Position numbers and translations under genes: made by a program
The notes under the pieces: generated by a model
The model's input: only the letters and a program-made list of their open reading frames with translations
What the model was told of the DNA's origin: nothing
Databases searched by the model: none
Assembly (NCBI RefSeq): GCF_008329585.1
Contig: NZ_NPKP01000003.1
Span: forward strand, 186,001 to 250,000
From: Mycolicibacterium sp. P9-22
GTDB taxonomy: Bacteria > Actinomycetota > Actinomycetes > Mycobacteriales > Mycobacteriaceae
Length of the DNA: 64,000 nucleotides
Reading direction: 5' to 3'
In this document: positions 60,456 to 64,000 of the stretch, piece by piece
Layout of the letters: each line of letters begins with the position of its first letter
How positions within the stretch are numbered: the stretch's first letter is position 1

Positions 60456-61597
60456 TGACTCGCACAAACGTGGGCACCGTCGAGGATCTGCACGCGTCGG
60501 CCGTGAAGGCCTGTGGACTCGACGATTTCGGGCCCGACGACGACAACTACAAAGAAGCACTGAGCGTGCTGCTGGAGTCCTACCAGCGTGATGCCGACCT
60601 CACCGAGCTCGGCAGCAAGATGCAACGCTTCTTCGTACGCAACGCACTGGTCGCCCGGCTGGTGTCCGAGGCGGCGTTCAAGCAGTACCCGCAGCACGCC
60701 GATGTGCCGATCGAACGGCCGATCTTCGTTACCGGCCTGCCGCGCACCGGGACGACCGTGATCCACCGGCTGCTCACCGCCGATCCGCGCCACCAGGGTC
60801 TGGAACTGTGGCTCGCCGAGTTCCCGCAGCCGCGACCACCACGCGAAACCTGGTCGCAGAACCCGGTTTTCCAGCAGCTGGACGCGCAGTTCAGCAAGGC
60901 GCACGAGGAGAATCCGGATTACACCGGCCTGCACTACATGACCGCCGACGAGGTCGAGGAATGCTGGCAGTTGCTGCGGCAGTCGCTGCATTCGGTGTCC
61001 TACGAGACGCTGGCGCACATCCCCACCTACTCGCGGTGGTTGGCACAGCAGGACTGGACCAAGTCGTATCAGCGCCACCGCCGCAATCTGCAGCTGATCG
61101 GTCTGAACGAACCAGAGAAGCGTTGGGTGCTCAAGAACCCCAGCCATCTGTTCGCCCTCGACGCGCTGTTCGCAACGTATCCGGATGCGCTGGTGGTGCA
61201 GTGTCACCGCCCGGCGGAGACCATCATGGCCTCGATGTGTTCACTGGCCCAGCACACCACCGAGGGCTGGTCGAACAGCTTCTCCGGCGAGGTGATCGGC
61301 GCGGACTCCCTGGAGACGTGGTCGCGCGGTCTGGGGCTGTTCGATGCCGAACGGGCCAAGCATGATCCGGCCCAGTTCTGCGATGTCGACTACTTCGAGT
61401 TCATCAAGGACCCGGTCGCTGCCGTCGAGGGTATCTACCGCACCTTCGGCATCGACTTCACCGACGACGCTCGGCAGGCGATCTCGGACAGTCACGAAGA
61501 GAGCAAGAAGGGCCCCCGCGCCCCGAAGCACACCTATTCGCTGAGCGACTACGGGTTGACCGACGAGCAGGTCAAGGAACGCTTCAAGGGGCTGTGA
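60455..61597 (+). CDS. Sulfotransferase-family protein (Rv3529c-like)
   Basis: A 380-residue protein of the sulfotransferase family. The PAPS 5'-phosphosulfate loop is FVTGLPRTGTT (91-101) and a 3'-phosphate-binding stretch lies in VVQCHRPAETIMASMCSL. It matches Rv3529c in place and family. Steroid or glycolipid sulfation is possible, but no substrate has been fixed. ATG 60455 overlaps the stop of the SDR gene. It converges with the Rv3527-like gene, three bases apart. Confidence 0.82.
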   Translation: MTRTNVGTVEDLHASAVKACGLDDFGPDDDNYKEALSVLLESYQRDADLTELGSKMQRFFVRNALVARLVSEAAFKQYPQHADVPIERPIFVTGLPRTGTTVIHRLLTADPRHQGLELWLAEFPQPRPPRETWSQNPVFQQLDAQFSKAHEENPDYTGLHYMTADEVEECWQLLRQSLHSVSYETLAHIPTYSRWLAQQDWTKSYQRHRRNLQLIGLNEPEKRWVLKNPSHLFALDALFATYPDALVVQCHRPAETIMASMCSLAQHTTEGWSNSFSGEVIGADSLETWSRGLGLFDAERAKHDPAQFCDVDYFEFIKDPVAAVEGIYRTFGIDFTDDARQAISDSHEESKKGPRAPKHTYSLSDYGLTDEQVKERFKGL

Positions 61598-61600
61598 AGC

Positions 61601-62074
61601 TCAGCCGTCGCCGGGGGACGGTGCGCTGGAGATTTCTTCCAGGCAGCCCTCGGCGATGGCGTGCCTGATGCTGTCGGTGAGCCGGTGGCAGGACTTGGCG
61701 CGTGCCGGATCGCCTCCGGTGGAGCGGATCTCGTCGAAAACCGCGCAGCGTTTGGCGGCCTGGCCGTTCCACTGCACCGTGGTGTGCTCGGGTCCGAGCT
61801 TCTTGACCTGGACGGTGGCATGGCAGAACCGGCAGTCCACCGAGGCCAGCCCGGATGTCAGATACCGTTCCTTGTCGCGCGCGGTGGCTTCCTGCACTGC
61901 CGCGGCGCGCTGCGGATCGGACCCGAAATCCGGTGCCTTGGACCAGTTTCCGGTGCTGGGCCGGGCCTCGGGATGACCGTGATCGTCATCGTCGTCGTGC
62001 CCGGTCAGCAGCAGCATCGAGCGGGCCAGACGATCGACGTCCGGCGTCCGGGCCTGCTCGTTGCTGGTCGTCAT
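61601..62074 (-). CDS. Small Cys-containing protein downstream of kshA (Rv3527-like)
   Basis: A 157-residue protein without a known domain. The first half is acidic and flexible (LLTGHDDDDDHGH); the second half has VDCRFCHATVQVKKLGPEHT with a CxxCH element, and further cysteines in KRCAVFDE and AKSCHRLTD, which could bind a metal or cofactor. The ATG at 62074 shares a base with the kshA stop (TGATG), so it is made together with the oxygenase. It corresponds to Rv3527 by position. An electron-transfer or maturation role for KshA is only a guess. Confidence 0.7.
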   Translation of the reverse strand: MTTSNEQARTPDVDRLARSMLLLTGHDDDDDHGHPEARPSTGNWSKAPDFGSDPQRAAAVQEATARDKERYLTSGLASVDCRFCHATVQVKKLGPEHTTVQWNGQAAKRCAVFDEIRSTGGDPARAKSCHRLTDSIRHAIAEGCLEEISSAPSPGDG

Positions 62075-63228
62075 CAGCTCGACTGCTCCGCCGATTCCTT
62101 CTGCTCCGCCTGCTGCTGCAGGTTCTCCTGAACTTCGACGGCCCACTTCTCGTTCGCGGCGGTGGTGTCGATCTCCATCTCGAACCGGTCGGTCATCTCC
62201 GGCGTCACATCGGCGACGTCGACATAGAACTGCTGATACCAGCGTCGCATCTGGTAGACGGCGCCGTCCTCCTCGACCAGCAAGGGATTGTCGATACGGG
62301 TCTTGTGCTTCCAGATCTCCACATCCTGCAGGAAACCCTTGGACACGCCCTCGGTGAAGACCCGGGCCAGCTTGTCGGTGGTCTTCTCGTCGAGGCCCTT
62401 GGGCTTCTCCACGATGACGCCCCACTGCAGCATGAACGAGTCCTGGCTCACCGGGTAGTGGCAGTTGATCAGGATGGATTCGGCCTTGAAGCCGCCGTAG
62501 TTGTTGTGCAGCCAGTTGATCATGAAGGACGGGCCGAAGTAGGAGGCCTCCGAATCCAGGTGTGCCTCACCGTAGGTGGTGCCCAGATCGCTGATATCCG
62601 CACGGCCCACGTTGTGCAGGTACTGGCTGGCGATATGGCCCTCGAAGACGTTCTTGAAGTACGTCGGCAACCCGTAGTGGATGTAGAAGAAGTGCGCCAT
62701 ATCGGTGACGTTGTCGATGATCTCGCGGCAGTTGGAGCCCTCGATGAGCATCGTGTTCCAGCGCCAGTCGGTCCACTGGTCGTCGGCGGCCTCGGGGATC
62801 TCCGGGATGCGGACCTCGGGCTGCGGAGGGTTGCCCTCGGCGTCGTGCCAGACGAACAGCAGGCCGCCGCGGACGTCGGTCTCCCAGGAGCGGGTGCGGG
62901 CCAACCGCGGCGTGCGCTTGGCGTAAGGCACCAGCTTGCACTTGCCGTCACCGCCCCAGCGCCAGTCGTGGAACGGGCAGGCGACGGTGTCGCCCTTGAT
63001 GGTGCCCTGGGCGAGGTTTCCACCCATGTGCCGGCAGTAGCCGTCCAGCACCTTCAGCTCACCTGCGGAGTCGGCGAAAACCACCAGCATGGTGCCGAAG
63101 ATCTCGACGCTGTGCGGCTTGCCGTCCAGGAAATTCTTCACCGGTCCTAGGCAGTGCCACCCGCGGGCGTAGCGGTCGGGCAAGGCGCCGGTGTCGATTT
63201 CACGAATGCCGGCAGTCTCGGTAGTCAC
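62074..63228 (-). CDS. kshA: 3-ketosteroid 9alpha-hydroxylase oxygenase KshA
   Basis: Rieske oxygenase that hydroxylates 3-ketosteroids at C9; with KstD this opens ring B. The protein has 384 residues. The Rieske cluster ligands are Cys65-x-His67 and Cys84-x2-His87 (CRHMGG and CPFHDW). The mononuclear iron site is in DNVTDMAHFFYIHYG (His179, His184) with a later Asp. It equals Rv3526. The start is GTG 63228 behind GGGAGG. The reductase KshB is not in the window. The KstR box 31 bases upstream contains the -10-like TAACGT. Confidence 0.95.
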   Translation of the reverse strand: MTTETAGIREIDTGALPDRYARGWHCLGPVKNFLDGKPHSVEIFGTMLVVFADSAGELKVLDGYCRHMGGNLAQGTIKGDTVACPFHDWRWGGDGKCKLVPYAKRTPRLARTRSWETDVRGGLLFVWHDAEGNPPQPEVRIPEIPEAADDQWTDWRWNTMLIEGSNCREIIDNVTDMAHFFYIHYGLPTYFKNVFEGHIASQYLHNVGRADISDLGTTYGEAHLDSEASYFGPSFMINWLHNNYGGFKAESILINCHYPVSQDSFMLQWGVIVEKPKGLDEKTTDKLARVFTEGVSKGFLQDVEIWKHKTRIDNPLLVEEDGAVYQMRRWYQQFYVDVADVTPEMTDRFEMEIDTTAANEKWAVEVQENLQQQAEQKESAEQSS

Positions 63229-63258
63229 GGTGGGCCTCCCGTATCTGGTCTCTCTAAC

Positions 63259-63272
63259 TAGAACACGTTACA
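63259..63272. promoter_or_regulatory. KstR operator upstream of kshA
   Basis: TAGAACACGTTACA is a full match to the KstR consensus. On the minus strand it includes TAACGT (63270-63265), a TAnnnT -10 element, the same architecture as at kstD. The predicted kshA leader is about 30 bases and holds the GGGAGG ribosome site. The divergent gene starts 67 bases away. Confidence 0.93.
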
Positions 63273-63338
63273 GTTTTGTTCCATCATTGCGCAACGTAAA
63301 CACCGCTACCTGCGCGGACCACGCTGTATATCTAGACG

Positions 63339-63863
63339 ATGCCGGTTTATTCGTTCGAAGGCCGTATACCCAGAATCGACCCGGAGGCATTCGTGGCTCC
63401 CACGGCCACGCTGATCGGCGATGTCACGGTCGAGGCGGGCGCCTCGGTGTGGTTCAACACGGTGCTGCGCGGGGATTTCGCGCCGATCGTGATCCGCGCC
63501 GACGCCAATGTGCAGGACGGTTCGGTGTTGCACGCACCGCCGGGGATTCCGGTCGACGTCGGGCCGGGCGCCACCATAGGGCACGCCTGCGTCGTACACG
63601 GAGCCCATATCGGGGCCGACGCCGTGATCGCCAACCATGCCACCGTGCTCGACGGCGTGGTGATCGGAGCCCGCAGCCTGGTCGCCGCGCATGCGCTGGT
63701 GACGCCCGGCACCAAGATCCCCGACGAGGTGGTGGTCGCCGGCGCACCGGCTAGGATTCGCGGGCCGGTAGCGGGCACCGGCGCGGAGAGATGGGTGAAG
63801 ACCAGCTCCGAGATCTACCGCGAGCTGGCGCTGCGCTACCGCGCCGGGCTCAAGGAGGTGTGA
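63339..63863 (+). CDS. Gamma-class carbonic anhydrase-like protein
   Basis: A 174-residue left-handed beta-helix protein with the hexapeptide repeats of gamma carbonic anhydrases. The zinc histidines are recognisable in GSVLHAPPG and GHACVVHGAHIG, and the NHATVLDGV segment follows. Members of this family may be active carbonic anhydrases or inactive acyltransferase-like relatives; the His set favours metal binding. It equals Rv3525c in position. It is divergent from kshA. Regulation by KstR is possible but not shown. Confidence 0.85.
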   Translation: MPVYSFEGRIPRIDPEAFVAPTATLIGDVTVEAGASVWFNTVLRGDFAPIVIRADANVQDGSVLHAPPGIPVDVGPGATIGHACVVHGAHIGADAVIANHATVLDGVVIGARSLVAAHALVTPGTKIPDEVVVAGAPARIRGPVAGTGAERWVKTSSEIYRELALRYRAGLKEV

Positions 63864-63864
63864 G

Positions 63865-64000
63865 CTACTCCTGGTTGTCGGTGAGGCCGACCCGCAGCGC
63901 GATCTGCTGCATCTTGCCGACGCTGGTGACGAACGGATCCGTGGTGACGTCGCCGTCGGCGCTCTGGAATTCGATCCGGACCAGCGCGGGGCCCTCGGTG
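63865..64000 (-). CDS. C-terminal end of an unrecognised protein, cut by window edge
   Basis: The minus strand is open from the window edge to TAG at 63867-63865, giving 44 residues that include TEGPALVRIEFQSADGDVTT and end GLTDNQE. Coding is supported by the high C/G third-position bias and the one-base gap to the stop of the convergent gene. The fragment is too short to name a family. Confidence 0.5.
   Translation of the reverse strand, partial: TEGPALVRIEFQSADGDVTTDPFVTSVGKMQQIALRVGLTDNQE

Overview
The window is GC-rich, uses GTG/TTG starts freely and has long operons with 1-4 base stop/start overlaps. Its gene order follows the cholesterol-catabolism locus of Mycobacterium tuberculosis (Rv3525c to Rv3553), which points to a mycobacterium, probably a fast-growing Mycolicibacterium-type species (inference: the PPE genes found in this stretch of M. 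tuberculosis are absent and other accessory genes sit in their places). No tRNA, rRNA, CRISPR array, insertion sequence or phage gene was seen.

Layout. 1-3834: urate degradation (FAD urate hydroxylase, hydroxyisourate hydrolase, OHCU decarboxylase, and a nucleobase permease fused to a second OHCU-decarboxylase-like domain). 3963-8765: unlinked genes (secreted cupin, membrane SMI1/KNR4 protein, NDMA-type alcohol dehydrogenase, phospholipase D). 8805-14016: KstR2-type steroid ring C/D genes (ipdC, ipdB, ipdA, echA20, divergent to two SDR genes) around a perfect KstR2 box. 14013-18178: two Ddn-type F420 proteins flanking a histidine phosphatase, an EspA/EspE-family type VII secretion protein with an HExxH motif, and a lipoprotein. 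18188-25847: KstR genes fadA5 and the cyp125-chsE1-chsE2-chsH2-chsH1-ltp2 operon for the cholesterol side chain.

25848-39241 is an extracellular-glycan island of two converging halves (glycosyltransferases, GT-C-like membrane protein, flippase, pyruvyltransferase-like protein, GH16 hydrolase, lipase-like lipoprotein, GMC oxidoreductase, aldo/keto reductase). 39522-44305 holds a PapA/WES-like acyltransferase, two type VII-secretion-like proteins and two GAF-ANTAR regulators. 44399-49837 returns to steroid genes: chsH3, kstD and divergent hsaE-hsaG-hsaF. 49840-57526 is a second accessory block: two alpha/beta hydrolases, a formamidase/acetamidase locus with FmdB, MarR (AmiA-like) and AmiC-like genes, a RecQ-phosphoribosyltransferase fusion and a DUF4287 protein. 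57527-63863 has an IclR regulator and the KstR genes Rv3531c, Rv3530c, Rv3529c, Rv3527 and kshA equivalents, then a gamma carbonic anhydrase.

Together the steroid genes cover C26 oxidation (CYP125), side-chain beta-oxidation (FadA5, ChsE1/E2, ChsH1/H2, ChsH3, Ltp2), ring A/B opening (KstD, KshA), breakdown of the ring-A fragment (HsaE/F/G) and of rings C/D (IpdA/B/C, EchA20). Four perfect KstR boxes and one perfect KstR2 box lie at the expected promoters, several overlapping a TAnnnT -10 element. The KstR regulator, the mce4 import genes and hsaABCD are not in the window.
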